From positions 464,713 to 528,712 of the forward strand of contig CACVBU010000136.1 in assembly GCA_902728285.1 (NCBI GenBank): a DNA stretch of 64,000 nucleotides, read 5' to 3'. Numbering within the stretch: the first letter of the stretch is position 1; each line of letters begins with the position of its first letter. Positions 49,901 to 60,942 of this stretch are shown here, piece after piece. The notes beneath the pieces are model-generated. The model was not told the origin of the DNA. It made no database searches and worked only from the letters and a program-made list of their open reading frames with translations. Position numbers and translations under genes: made by a program. The DNA comes from Clytia hemisphaerica. Taxonomy: Eukaryota > Cnidaria > Hydrozoa > Leptothecata > Clytiidae.

Positions 49901-52900
49901 CTATTGGACGCAGACAATTGATTCTTTGCTAGTTCCCATATCTAACAACTACATACATATTGCTTCTCTTCTCTCGTTTGTTTTTAGTATCGATTGAAGC
50001 AGACATGACCAAGTTTATACTATGCATGATTTTGTGTATTGCTGTAGTAAATCGATTTGCCTTTGGTGACGTATGCAAATCCTCAGGACATGTATATCTT
50101 TTTACTATGAATTGAATTTGAATACACGTTTTTAAATTATAAGAAGAATTTTATAAGAACACCAGTCCCAGATTTAGGCCCTCAGAACAATAGCTCTATT
50201 GTTTAGAACAATAAAGATTTGAGAACAATAAAGATTTGAGAACAAATTTCTTACAAAAAATAAGCGTGTATTAAAAAGGACAGACTAGCCAACTCGCACC
50301 CTCCGATATCATTTAACTTTCCTAAAAAACATTAATTGTGTTTTTTTTCTTCAGTGTTGTAACAACGGTTGCACGATTCAAAACAAAAGATGGACGAAAC
50401 GGGAGATGGTGTTGATGGTAGATATTTTTATATTTTACAGTTAACTCCACTTACTTACTTTTAATCAGAATTCGAACGGGGAATTTAATTTGTTGGATTT
50501 ACAGAAAAATTCAAATCATAGAAAGTACTAGGAACTATTAGTTCGAATTGAAAAATTTCGATAATTGAGGTTCGTCAGTCAGGAAGAAAAGACACTTTTT
50601 TTATTCTGCTACTGGCAGTTTCATGCCACTTTGGTGATAATCTTTAGGCAACTGAAACTTTATATAAATATTGAAGTTCGAATTGTTAAGACCTTAGCAT
50701 GATTATATAGAGAATGCAGTGAATATATATTGTTTATTTTAGGTATTGATGGTAGGGACGGACAAAATGGAAAAGACGGAGTGAATGGATTGAACGGTCG
50801 AAATGGTGTGGACGCTGTTAGAAATTGGAAGGAATGCGCGTGGAACAACATTGATGATAGAAGGCAATCAGGAGTTATCAAGGTTTGTTTTTAAGTGTAA
50901 CCACTAAAGCGAGAGAGAAAGAGAGAAGCTGACCCTCCCATATCATCGGACCGGGCCCTATCCCGGGATAGTTTCCTACCCCTAGATAGGGAAATCACAG
51001 CTTACCAGATATTATACTCTGTGCTTGCGACACATCAGAGCCGTGCTGTATCGATGATGATACTCGAACAGTACGGGAGAACCTTGGCAGTCTTGATGTA
51101 TTGCTCTTACTGGAGAGGAGATATCACATGGCTTGGCAGCAGGTTTTAGATGCCCCCTAAGAATTCAGGTGACCCCTAAGATTTAGGTAACCCCTGGTTG
51201 CCAAATATTTTAGGTGACCCCTAAGCCAATGACACGTCAATTTTTTTCAAAATATCCTTTCAAACAATCAAGCAAATACAACAGTTAGTTTAGCTTATTG
51301 CTAAACAGAATCAGAAAAAAATCACCAAACATAGAATCTAGCCCCCAGGTCCATCTGAAAAAATTAGGTGACACCTAACATGGTTAGTCCCCCCTAGTCA
51401 CTGGCTAAAATCAGGTACCAATTGCCGCTCGACCTTTTAGCCCCCCCTCAGGCCAGGTGGGGGGGGGGGTTCCAGCCATGTATCATCAAAAATAATAGCT
51501 CGTTGAAAAGATAACTTTATGCGGATGATATTAAGATTTCAAAGTCTTTTGAAATTTTCCAAAGTAAACATGAAAAAGAGGATGAAAAAATGAAGATTTT
51601 GAACTTCACTCAAAACGTTTTCAGATTTTCTATTTCTTTCTTGAATATCATCCCCTATAGAGATTAGAAGCGTTAAGGGCAGGCAAGCCAATATTATATG
51701 AAGAAAATCTGATGCATTGAATTTCTAGGAGTGTAGTTTCAAGAAGAATTCCAAAGAGACTTATCTGAAAGTTCAAGTAACCGGGAATCTAAGAAATTAT
51801 AACTGTGCTGGATGCTGTAAACGCTGGTTCATCACTTTCAATGGCGGTGAATGTTCGCCTGTACCTATTGACGGAATTGTGTTTATTTCCCATGCAGTAG
51901 TACCATCACAGCATGATCTACACCAAGTTAGAACCTTTTCTGGACATTGCCAAATCAATCGCACTGGTACAGTTAAAGTCGCTCTGTCTATTGGAGATTG
52001 TGCTGGTTTAAAAGCTGGAGATGGAATGACTGGTTGGAAATCGTCAACAAGAATTTATGTGGAAGAAATTGAAGCACCACAGAAATGATTTTTTTTTTTG
52101 TAGAATCTCCAAAATGTACAAAATAATGTTTGTCATTTGGGTTGAAGAATACAAAATTCATCTGAAGGATAATGGAAGGTATAATCAGATTGTTTTTTAT
52201 CAATTTCAGAGTGTATGATCAATAAAAAGAGACCGACAAAAACCTCAACATTTCTAGACATCAAACCATTGAGCAAGTTTCAGTGAGATAGAGTAAAATA
52301 TCACAGGAGGCTCGGAAAGTTTCAGTAAAAAATGGTTCAAAATGTCCAGGTTTCACTGTTGGTCAGGGGTGGGGGTCATGCAGTTATGGTACCAGACATC
52401 ATGACAGTTAGTACTATGGTGGGTCATATTTGATTTTTGGAATTTGCAGTTAAAGTCTGCCTGAAAAGTATGTCGACACTTTAGTTTTTGAGCATTTTCT
52501 TAGCCGTTGGAAAGATTTTTGAGAAGTTGAAAAATGAAGAAGAAAACAATCATGACATTGAATTTTTTAGAATATTCGATTATATTATATATCGAACCTT
52601 GCCAATTTCAAATCTGTGTTTTAGATTTTCATATCTCACTTGGATAAAAAGTTACAGCACTGTGAAGTTGATGATTTTTGGCCGTTTTAGACCTACTTTA
52701 TTATAAGAGGCTGTAACTTTTATCTAATCAGGTTTGCTCAAAATTTCGCTTATTTTATTCTCTATTGACACACTTCGTTGAGAAGTTCTATAATGTTTAT
52801 AATCTTATTATTGACATTTACGTGTTTTTCCAGGAAGCAAAATTTACCCAAGGAAAAAGTGGCAGAATCTCAGAACTAAATCTAAAACTTTCTAAAAAAT

Positions 52901-53377
52901 AAAAGGTATAATTATAAATTTCATTTAAAGGTTTACCTTGTAAGCATCATGGAAGACCGGTGCTCCTGGATGGTGTTGACAAGATTCTACAATCAAAAAA
53001 ATTCTTCATAATTATATTGTCATGAGTCACCCAGAAAACCAGGTGATAAAAACAGTTTGTTAAACTCAAACTTTTTATTTGAAATTTATATTTTAACAAA
53101 TAGAAAGCAATTATTTTATGTGCAATGACTTTTTGGAAAAATGACTTTCAAAGTCGAATGGGATGATTTTAAAACAGAAGATTTACAATTGATACACTGT
53201 GCACTTTTACATAACAAAATTAGAAAAAGAGTGAGTACTTTATGATATGTTGGGTAACCTATTAAAAGAAGTCATAATTTATGTATATATGAGAAATTAT
53301 AGAAATACAAACTCACCTTGACAATTCTCATTTTCGTTGAATTCTTTTCCACAACCTTTGTTATAACAATAAAGCAT
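43902..53377 (-). CDS. CHORDC1: CHORDC1, CHORD-CHORD-CS co-chaperone
   Basis: Complete gene of twelve exons: 53317-53377, 52937-52986, 49112-49168, 48654-48734, 48192-48259, 47929-48032, 47121-47179, 46676-46746, 46400-46505, 45077-45199, 44820-44885 and 43902-44018. All junctions are GT-AG with consistent phases; the product is 320 residues, close to the family's usual ~330. CHORD1 is residues 4-63 ([41 protein letters not shown]). CHORD2 is about 153-212 ([26 protein letters not shown]). The CS domain is about 227-320 (CRYDWHQT, then VIVPEKSNVEYLGTKCEIKL, stop after APSS). CHORD domains each bind two zinc ions and, with the CS domain, contact HSP90 in the cytosol. In CHORD2 the final His ligand position is Cys212. 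Intron 2 (49169-52936) holds a whole gene on the other strand. Confidence 0.95.
44376..44763. mobile_element. 388-bp TIR element between CHORDC1 exons 11 and 12
   Basis: Left GGCCGCTACCCACTCAGCAT and right ATGCTGAGTGGGTAGCGACC; arms of about 45 bases with one mismatch (through GTCGGCGAACAAGGCGCAC). No coding sequence. Confidence 0.85.
45400..46390. other. CHORDC1 intron without recognisable content
   Basis: Intron between exons 9 and 10. AT-rich; I see no second gene, RNA or paired repeat end. Confidence 0.5.
46885..47095. repeat. Second CACGCA-rich repeat, in a CHORDC1 intron
   Basis: GGAGGTCCTCAGC at one end and CGCAAACCGCTAGGGGCCTC at the other, with several CATCACGC words; related to 28915-29225. 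Confidence 0.5.
47339..47456. mobile_element. 118-bp palindromic element
   Basis: CAATGGGCCATTCCATT pairs with AATGGAATGGCCCAATG, and ATACAGGGGG with CCCCCTGTAT. It directly abuts the next element. Confidence 0.65.
47457..47712. mobile_element. 256-bp TIR element with TGTCCAGGGG repeats
   Basis: Ends GGGCTCTTCCAGAAAAAATC and GATTTTTTCTGGAAGAGCCC. The interior has about seven TGTCCAGGGG(G)(G)T-type units at irregular spacing. In a CHORDC1 intron. Confidence 0.75.
50005..52088 (+). CDS. CTHRC1-like secreted collagen-repeat protein
   Basis: Exons: 50005-50070 (or to 50091), an uncertain exon 2 ending at 50417, 50743-50882 and 51729-52088. Exon 1 encodes a signal peptide (MTKFILCMILCIAVVNRFAF). 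Exons 2-3 encode about nine collagen triplets (GIDGRDGQNGKDGVNGLNG) without any proline. The C-terminal domain is typical of CTHRC1: NWKECAWNNIDD, CCKRWFITFNGGECSPVPID, GHCQINRTG, TGWKSSTRIYVEE, stop. CTHRC1 proteins are extracellular, trimerise through the collagen stretch and modulate Wnt and matrix signalling in vertebrates. Exon 2 is problematic: the best acceptor (50354) leads into a TAA in the required frame. A weaker acceptor at 50389 restores the frame, giving about 197 residues in total. The gene lies wholly inside CHORDC1 intron 2 on the opposite strand. AATAAA at 52221 follows the stop. Confidence 0.88.
50123..50270. mobile_element. Short TACACGT/CGTGTA MITE in CTHRC1-like intron 1
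   Basis: TACACGTTTTTAAATTATAA at the left, ACAAAAAATAAGCGTGTA at the right; 148 bp, a diverged family member. Confidence 0.55.
50930..51480. repeat. C-rich repeat in CTHRC1-like intron 3
   Basis: Repeated AGGTGACCCCTAAG words, a CCGGGCCCTATCCCGGGATAG block and a G-run near 51463-51470. No coding sequence. Confidence 0.5.
52221..52226 (+). promoter_or_regulatory. CTHRC1-like gene polyadenylation signal candidate
   Basis: AATAAA about 130 bases after the stop codon, same strand. Confidence 0.5.
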
Positions 53378-53515
53378 TTTTGTATTCTTTTATTTTCAAC
53401 TGAAAATTAAGTTGAATCAAAGTAATTTTATTCATTTAAATTCAAATCAGGGGGGTATCGAGTCAGTGTACTGGCCCATAGCTGCTGGGGTGGTGTATTT
53501 TTTAGATTAAATTGA

Positions 53516-53828
53516 GTTAGTACAGTGTACTTAAAGGGTGGTCCTCTGAGAAAAATACAATGGAAAAGTTAGTACAGTGTACTTAAAGGGTGGTCCACTG
53601 AGAAAAATACAATGAAAAAGTTAGTACAGTGTACTTAAAGGGTGGTCCACTGAGAAAAATACAATGAAAAAGTTAGTACAGTGTACTAAAAGGGTGGTCC
53701 TCTGAGAAAAATACAATGAAAAAGTTAGTACAGTGTACTAAAAGGGTGGTCCACTGAGAAAAATACAATGAAAAAGTTAGTACACTGTACTAAAATGGGT
53801 GGTGTTCTGAATTGATACACACTGAGAA
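53516..53828. repeat. 52-bp minisatellite upstream of CHORDC1
   Basis: GTTAGTACAGTGTACT starts units at 53516, 53568, 53620, 53672, 53724 and 53776, spaced exactly 52 bases, with a diverged last unit. It begins about 140 bases upstream of the CHORDC1 start codon. The unit resembles the terminal GTTAGTAC sequences of the 55805-56345 element. Confidence 0.9.
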
Positions 53829-54240
53829 GTTAGTACATTGTACTAATCTCAGTGGTAAAAAAACACAAACCCAGTGAATTCCCATGTATATTTGGCCTAA
53901 TTTGCCAGGTCAAAGCTGGTCCGAGACCTTCAAGTCAAGGCTGGTTAAGCTATACAAATTGGCACACTGATTTTCTCCTAATGTTTCCTGTTTTTACTTG
54001 ATTGGATTTGTTTCAGAGTCGCAGCATGCGCAAGTGGAGACCGGCCTTAATTCCAATCTTGTTTACGTTTTTTTAAAGCCCTATCTACATTATGGCAACA
54101 ACAAGAATTTGAATGTGTAAACATTCAAAGCGAAGCTTTCAAGTTTTATAAAAACAAATCCGCTCTATTGCTTTATGTTTTTTAGTAACCTTGTTGGATT
54201 GATGTTAATTGAAAAAAAATCTGTATATAAGTGAAATCAC

Positions 54241-54540
54241 CGGGGGGGGGGAGGGGGTGAAAACGACCGTACGTTCGGCCAAAAATCAGGTCTCTAAAAT
54301 CGGTCCTTACAGTGCAGGTAAAATTTAGCTGAACATCGACCCTTATAGTGTAATTTTTCGAAATTTTTTGCCCTTTTAGGGGCAAAATTTTTCGAAATTT
54401 CTCAAATTTTACCTCAAAATTTGGTATTTTATAAAATTTTACACCCAAATCAACCCTTACAGTGCACTTTCCAAAGAATAAAAAACCTACCCTTAAGGGC
54501 CGCACGTCCGGTAGGTCACTTACCTTGAGTGCCCCCCCCT
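54241..54540. mobile_element. G/C-tailed element, similar in style to 23261-23554
   Basis: Starts CCGGGGGGGGGGAGGGG and ends GAGTGCCCCCCCCTGCGG; inside, CCTTACAGTGCA and CCTTATAGTG blocks repeat. Ends pair poorly. Confidence 0.45.
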
Positions 54541-55149
54541 GCGGAAAGCACCTTTTTATATATTTTGTATAATATTACATTTGATAAAAGATTTTCCATT
54601 TCAGTTTGTGTACAATGTTATTAAGTCTTTTATTTTTATTTTTCAAAAAAAGAAAAACTGCTACAGCTTGCCAGACAACCAGAAATCAAGTCACAAGAAT
54701 GGAAATAACTCGAAGTTGGTTTTGAGTGTTTTGACGTGCTAATTTCAGCTAATTTCACTGTATTTGATTGACTTTGCTTTGTCTGTTTCATTGTTTCAAT
54801 GTTTGTACTATATAAGGATTCAAGTATTTTAATATTCAAATCTTTCCTTTTATATAATTTTGTGCTTTTCCTAGCAAAATGCTTCAAAACCTTTGTATAT
54901 GGTGGCAATTAAACTTATCTGGCTAAGAAATAAAAAGCACAAACCAAAAAAATGAGTTACATCTGGTTACATGGTGCATTTCTGTAGTTGAATGTTGAAT
55001 GAATGTAATCATAGTTGAATGTGCGCAACGCACTGGGCTCAACTTCACAGCTTCATATTATTTAAAGGCCCGATTGTAACAAAACAAACCAGCTTTAAAC
55101 CTCATTATTGAAGTCACAAAATATCGTTTTTACAAAAAACTCTCCAGTC

Positions 55150-55690
55150 TCCAGGCTACCCTAAAGTTTTAGCCTCATTTTTGCAAAAAACTCGTCCCAA
55201 GGCCCCAAAAATCAAAATTTTAGAAAAATGAAAAAAACACCACCAGATATTCACCTGAGAAACAAGTGTGCCAAATCTCAGTCAAATCCGACAATTTTTG
55301 AAGTTTCCAGGCTGCCCCAAAGTTTTAGCCTAGTTTTGGCGAAAAACTTGCCCCCAGGTGGTTTAAACTTCAACTTGTATATCAAGATTTTGAGTACAGG
55401 CCGATTTTACTTTCGTTTTCAGTGGTTTCATTTTCGATTTCAAGCCAACATCTTAGCAACGGGGTGCTCGCCCATAGTTGCAGGGGTTTGCGCAAAAAAC
55501 AAAACATATATAATTTTCCAACGTTAAATAAAGTGAAAATCAAATCTTTGAAGCCCTTAATTAAAAGGACAACACATTTTGCTGATTCAGCATTTCATCG
55601 TTAAAAAATAGCCGTTTTCTGCAATAATTTCTGAAAAGAGCAATAATTGTAGTTTTTATCTTAAACACCCAACTGGCTACCGGGGGTGCT
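55150..55690. repeat. Repeat with copies at 59640-59760 and 62090-62190
   Basis: CGATTTTACTTTCGTTTTCA to GGGGTTTG at 55393-55490 recurs at 59648-59740. GCTGATTCAGCATTTCATCG to TTATCTTAAACACCC at 55580-55670 recurs at 62095-62185. An internal AAAGTTTTAGCCT block is doubled. Confidence 0.6.
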
Positions 55691-55804
55691 TAGCCCCTCC
55701 CCCCTATTTAATCTGTTAAGAGTGATTTCTTCATAAAATGTAGTATTTTACCTTTAAATTTTGCCTTTATTTGAGTTATTTTAGTTTTTTGAGTGTGTTC
55801 ATAG

Positions 55805-56345
55805 CAGGGGGGGGTGAAGCAGTTAGTACAAGACATCATGCCGGTTAGTACCGTGGTGGTGTGCCATATGAATTGGATAAAATCACTTAGTACTCAGATG
55901 TACTAACTGCAAAAAAGGGTGGTCCCCTACTAAAAATTTGCCAAATTTTGGTACTAACTGTGTAAAAAATAGGATTTTGTGAGAAAATTAAAAAAAAAAG
56001 ACCATATTTTACCAAAAAATTTTTTTGGGAAGTAGATTTTTTTTTCAAATTTTAGAAATTTTTTTTTTAAATCTTAAAAACAATTTGCTGGTTGCAATAG
56101 AAATTTGATTTTCTAAAATATTGTTTTTTCCTATTGAAAGCTATGGAAAATTGAATCATTTTTAAGATATTAAATTTTATTTTATTTGATTTTATTGAAT
56201 TTATGAAGGTCAAAAGCCTTTTTCAAGGCTAAATTCAGTTAGTACTAACTGTACTAAGTGTACCAAGGTGGTAGTGTTACTAACTTCTTCCGAGAAAGCA
56301 GTTAGTAGGCATGATGTCTTGTACTAACTGCTTCACCCCCCCCTG
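55805..56345. mobile_element. 541-bp TIR element with a 7-bp target duplication
   Basis: Left CAGGGGGGGGTGAAGCAGTT, right AACTGCTTCACCCCCCCCTG; arms of about 38 bases reaching GACATCATGCC. Flanked by TTCATAG at 55798-55804 and 56346-56352. No transposase. A half copy lies at 52360-52440. Confidence 0.85.
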
Positions 56346-58197
56346 TTCATAGACATATGATAGTGAGAAAGACTCACAACGAAGCTCGGGTTGCCATGGT
56401 TTCCTATTGTTTTTCGAGAACAATATGTCCCGAAGCGATACTGCAGGATACTGTTAGAACTCATTCTCTTTTGCGCATAAACAACATTTTTTACGCATAA
56501 ATTATGCCATTTGGGTTTTTCTTAGAGAGTGTTGCTTGCTTTAAAGTAAAATTTAGCGGGTTTTCCTAAGTAATCAAATAGCAAATAATATGTCCATCTG
56601 TCAAGGGTTTCCTCTGTTTTCACTGGGAGAAAGAATTAGGAGTTTTCACTGATTACAAGAGGAGATATTCATACTTGAATATAACACTTCAGTTTTCGAG
56701 GTATTTCGTATTCTCCAGCACATATCTTCTTAACTACAAAGGGCTACAAAAAGGATAGGACATATTGTTAACAATGATAAAAGGTACCTTCCCTCCAAAT
56801 TTTAATGTTTAGCCATTTGGCTATCCAAAGTTACAGTATTTTTGGTCAGTAATTTTTTTCTTTATTTTTTTGCATAATTAGTGATATTTTGTGAATGCAA
56901 CTTTTTTTATCAATCAATCTAGCGGGCTTGTAGCCTTTTTTGTAAACATGGAAATTAAGTAAGTAATTGGGAGGTTTTAATCCATAAAATTAAATGTTCT
57001 GAATACACTTAATTAAACATAAAATTGCAATATAAATCAATGAGTTACGGGTAAAACCAAGTAAAACCATCGAGAACAAACTTAAAACTTTTGCTTCATA
57101 AATTCAATTTTGCAAGAGTTTTTTGGAAGTTTTCTATATGTTATGCTTCCTGATTTTTACCATAAATCGACAAAAAGCCTTCTGTCTGACTGAAATATTT
57201 CTCTACAAACACAAAAATAACAAATTCATGGAAGAAAATTTATTCATACTTTCACGCATAATTATCTCCCCTTTCGCAAAACAATGGTATGGTTACGTCA
57301 CATTTCTTATCAATCAAAATTTTAACAAAAGAGAAAGAATTTTTTTATGAATGTACCACCAGTTCAACATGTACGGCTAGAACAAAAGAAAATAGCCATT
57401 GTGAGTCTTTCTTACTATCATATGTCTATGGTGTGTTTTTAGCCAAATTAGAGCTCTAGATTTCTAAAATTTTCCTGGCCCTCACGGTGTCACTGAAGGT
57501 ATGTTCCCTAATATCAAAATGCTTCCTACTGCACTGATTAATTTAACTTTATACATTTCTTTCTTAGAAGTACCAGCAATTCAAGCTCTTTTCTACAAAT
57601 TTTGAGCAACTTTTAGGCATGAGAATATCAAATCTCACGCCTTTCGGGGCTTTGCCTGTTGAACCCCCACCAGGGCTCAGCCCTTGACCTGTTGGGGGCT
57701 TACCCCCCTGCAATTGTGGACGCGGACGTGGCGTGGACCTCACTTTAATCAAATAACAATTCGGCGTGGACTTTGCATTGTTTCCACACTGGCATTCCAG
57801 GCAGCCAGGAAATTTTCGTTAGAGCCCCCTGCCCAGTTGGCTACCAAATTTTTTGATTCAAATTTTTCACTAACTTTTTACTTTTTTGAAAATAGTTTTC
57901 AACCAACAGTTAGACAACTTTTAACATGCTCTTCGTTTTTGTTTTGATTTTTTATTTGAAGTGATCCTCTTACTTTTCTCTGTCCTGGAACATTTTGCGA
58001 TTTCCAGTAAGCGCTGCAATCAAAAAATTAATATCATCACTCATTAAAAAATGGGGTGTGTCTTTTCACACTTTTTTTAGCCTAGATGATGTAGCAAACA
58101 GTAAATAAGCACACTGTGCTTTCAAATTTGGCTGAGATTTTTTTTTGCGTCGGAAAAACTTTTTTAAACTTTCGGCATTGATTGACCAAACTGTTAC

Positions 58198-58886
58198 TAG
58201 GGAGGTTGAGGCTCCCGCCTGCGGCAGTAACAAAAGCAGGACTTTTGAAAAAAAATCTTCGAGCTTACATAAATCCAGGAAGGAAAAGTTTTCTAGCACA
58301 AATTTTTTTTCCAACTTCAAGAGAATTTATTCAGCTTTCTTTTGCAAAAAGATTTATCAAGATATGTCTTTTCGTTCTTTCAAAATTTGAAATGAGTACT
58401 CGCAGGTGCGCTTTTTCAAACTTCTTGTTTCAGGAAGTTAAAATAAGCACTTTAAACTGCAAATATTTCCTTTAAATTTACAATATTGTTCAACCAACGT
58501 TATTATTTTAACAAGATAAATGTTTTTTCTTTCCAAATCTGAAAAAATCTTTAATCAAATAGATTCGGGTGGAAAACGCTAAAGGAAGTTAATGGTATGG
58601 TGACCCCCGTCTGTAGCTTGTGCTACGGAAAAACCCACTCGCCCCAGACTTCTCGCAAGGATTTCTTTTGTGAGACACTTTGATTTCAGTGCTGTGAAGA
58701 GGTAACAAGATGGCGGGAGGTTTTTGCACACAAATCTTCAAAAAATGAAATATCTGGAAAACTACTAAAGGTTTAAAGATGAGTGACCCCTCATTTTTTT
58801 TTTGAGGATACTGGAGGATAAGGGCTTTTCATTAAACTTGGTTTGACATTTTGTAAATGAGTTTGAAATTTTGACTGACCACCCTA
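58198..58886. mobile_element. 689-bp insertion with a CTGTTAC target duplication
   Basis: CTGTTAC at 58191-58197 and 58887-58893 brackets sequence absent from the parental copy, where ACTGTTACAATG is continuous (19447 onward). Ends TAGGGAGGT and ACCACCCTA are imperfectly inverted. Confidence 0.75.
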
Positions 58887-58929
58887 CTGTTACAATGAAA
58901 ATCATCCAGCGCATTTCTTATCTTCTTAC

Positions 58930-58962
58930 CTTCTTCATTTTCAATGAAGCACTCAAAGTTTA
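58930..58962 (-). pseudogene. Orphan copy of the kinesin micro-exon
   Basis: Same 33 bases and flanking AG and GTAAGAAG as 19490-19522. No neighbouring start exon or motor exon is present, so it is probably non-functional. Confidence 0.5.
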
Positions 58963-59191
58963 CTGAAGGTAAGCACATACCGTCAACTGCTCTAACGTGG
59001 GACAAAAACTGTGACAAAACATGGGACGGCAATTCGTCCTACATTTCACCGAACCTCCAAAGTAATTTGATTTGAGTTAAGGAACGGCATATTTAAAAAT
59101 ACACAATTTCTCTTTCGATTTTACAGTAAGTGAAAATACAGACCAGTTGTGGTGGTTCTCAAGATTTTGTTCTTGTCTTCTTCATTTTCGA

Positions 59192-59430
59192 ACACTACCG
59201 TTAGTGGTCCTAACTTCGACAGCCCTGCATAAATCCAATGGGGTCTTTCAAAACTAAAATAAAAACCTTTCACTGTGACGCAATGAAGATGCCAAAGTGT
59301 CAACTAAACTGAGAGATTTGATACACTGAACCAATTGAACCAAAACATTAATTGCTTCTTATACAAAACAAAATTTTCTATTACAAAATTGTTAACGTTT
59401 TAAACACAAGCAACGGATCAAAATAATTCA
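59192..59430. mobile_element. Partial copy of the 33874-34344 element
   Basis: TACCGTTAGTGGTCCTAACT then CGACAGCCCTGCATAAATCC and GTGACGCAATGAAGAT follow the reverse strand of 33874-34344; the second end is missing. Confidence 0.7.
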
Positions 59431-59757
59431 TATTAATTTTATTTTAATTTTTTTTTCCATCCTCCTGTCCAAAACTTTTCCCCATAATGTCTGTAAACCA
59501 GAAAATAAAAAAGTAATTGCCTGAGAAACTTATATTTACAAGTGTCATTTAGTTTTTGCTGGCTTATCTGGGCTTATAGAATGGCAGGATCCTGGATGGT
59601 TTCCCTAACTGTAGATCACAACTCCTAAGATTACGGAATTTGGAGTACGATTTTACTTTCGTTTTCAGTGGTTTAACTTTCAATTTCAAGACAACATCTT
59701 AGTAACAGGTTGCTTGCTCATAGTTACAGGGGTTTGTGCGAAAAATCGAACATATAA

Positions 59758-60237
59758 CCAGACAGTGTCAATCGAACGAATCGAACGCCAAATCAATTAA
59801 CGCAATTGAACGCAATCGAATAATTGCAATAGAATATTACCCAGGATTTGCCGTTCGGTTGTTTCGATTACGTTCGATTGTAATAAATTTTATTTACTTT
59901 GGTACGGTACTTAAGCACTCGGTCCCCCACGCTAAAAAGCCCTAATGGAGTGACCCAATTTAATTTAATCGCATCATCGAACGTAATCGTAATCGAACGA
60001 AATCGAAGATCAATCAAATGTAATTGACAATCAATCAAACCAATCGAATATAGTCAACTATCAATTGAACCAATCTAACCTTACTCAAATGCAATCGAAC
60101 ACAATCGAATATTACCCAGGAATGGGCTGTTTGATTGAGATTCAATTGCGTTCAACAATTGAATCGCAATTATTCGATTACTTTTGATTGGGTTGATTGC
60201 GATTTTTGTATGAAGTTTTTCGATTGACGCCGTCTGG
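59758..60237. mobile_element. 480-bp TIR element rich in CAATCGAA
   Basis: Ends CCAGACAGTGTCAATCGAA and TTTTCGATTGACGCCGTCTGG (one gap-like mismatch). The interior is built of AATCGAAC and CAATCAAA words. A related right end is at 19150-19172 (TTGATTGACACCGTCTGACA). Confidence 0.7.
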
Positions 60238-60466
60238 ATAGAAAATTTTTCAAATACCCCATTTCGATTAATGCATTGAAAAATGAAACTTTTCTATGTT
60301 TCACTTTTAGCACCAATTCTTCATAATGAAAATATTTAAGATTTCAAGTTCTTCTTTTATTCAATGATTTTTTACGGCACTTTGTTGACAATCTAACTCT
60401 CACATCAAATTCCCGCTTTCTTCAATTAATTGAAGATGAGAAAAACTTAAGCCTTAGGATCACGGA

Positions 60467-60706
60467 TTGAAACAAATATATGAAGGATGGGATTTTAAAG
60501 CCGCCCGTTGTGAAGTGCAAGGCACTGAGAGGCCACGGGTGCCAAAAGAAGGGCTGTTTGTAATGTGGCAACCTCATTGTTGGAAACTTGACAAACAGCT
60601 GCAAAGGAGCGTCGGGAAGCAATCAGTAGAAAAGACCACTTTGGTTTTTGTTGCAGATTTCGATATAAACTTCTCTCAGGGATTACTTGCCAATGTCTTA
60701 CGTTAA
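60467..60706 (+). other. Unrecognised 79-codon ORF, probably not a gene
   Basis: An ORF in slightly GC-richer sequence (contains EGLFVMWQPHCWKLDKQLQR). It matches no family I know, lies between two TIR elements and has no visible splice partners. It may be a remnant of transposon coding sequence. Confidence 0.15.
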
Positions 60707-60942
60707 CTTGTCAGCATTGTATTGTTTTAAAGGGAACTTAATACTAATACAATCCAACAAACTCTAATTAAAATAAAAAATTCTATAAAATTTTGTCATC
60801 AAAAGATGTCAGAGGTGTTAGAAAAATTTTGTCATCAAAAGATGTAAGAGGTGTTTGAAAATAGTAAAATTGCATAGAGAAAAAGATTTTTCAATTTTTC
60901 GTTGCTCAATAACATGAAAAGTTCTAAAATAATAAGTTAAAA

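Larger units (their letters stand above)
58013..59615. repeat. Rearranged copy of the kinesin 19.25-19.92 kb segment
   Basis: Matches 19258-19530 and 19840-19915 with insertions between. It includes 58930-58962, an exact copy of the 33-nt micro-exon with both splice sites, but no other kinesin exon. Confidence 0.7.

Noticed and set aside
54182-54505. 107-codon minus-strand ORF
   Set aside because: It coincides with the G/C-tailed repeat at 54241-54540 and has no recognisable domain.
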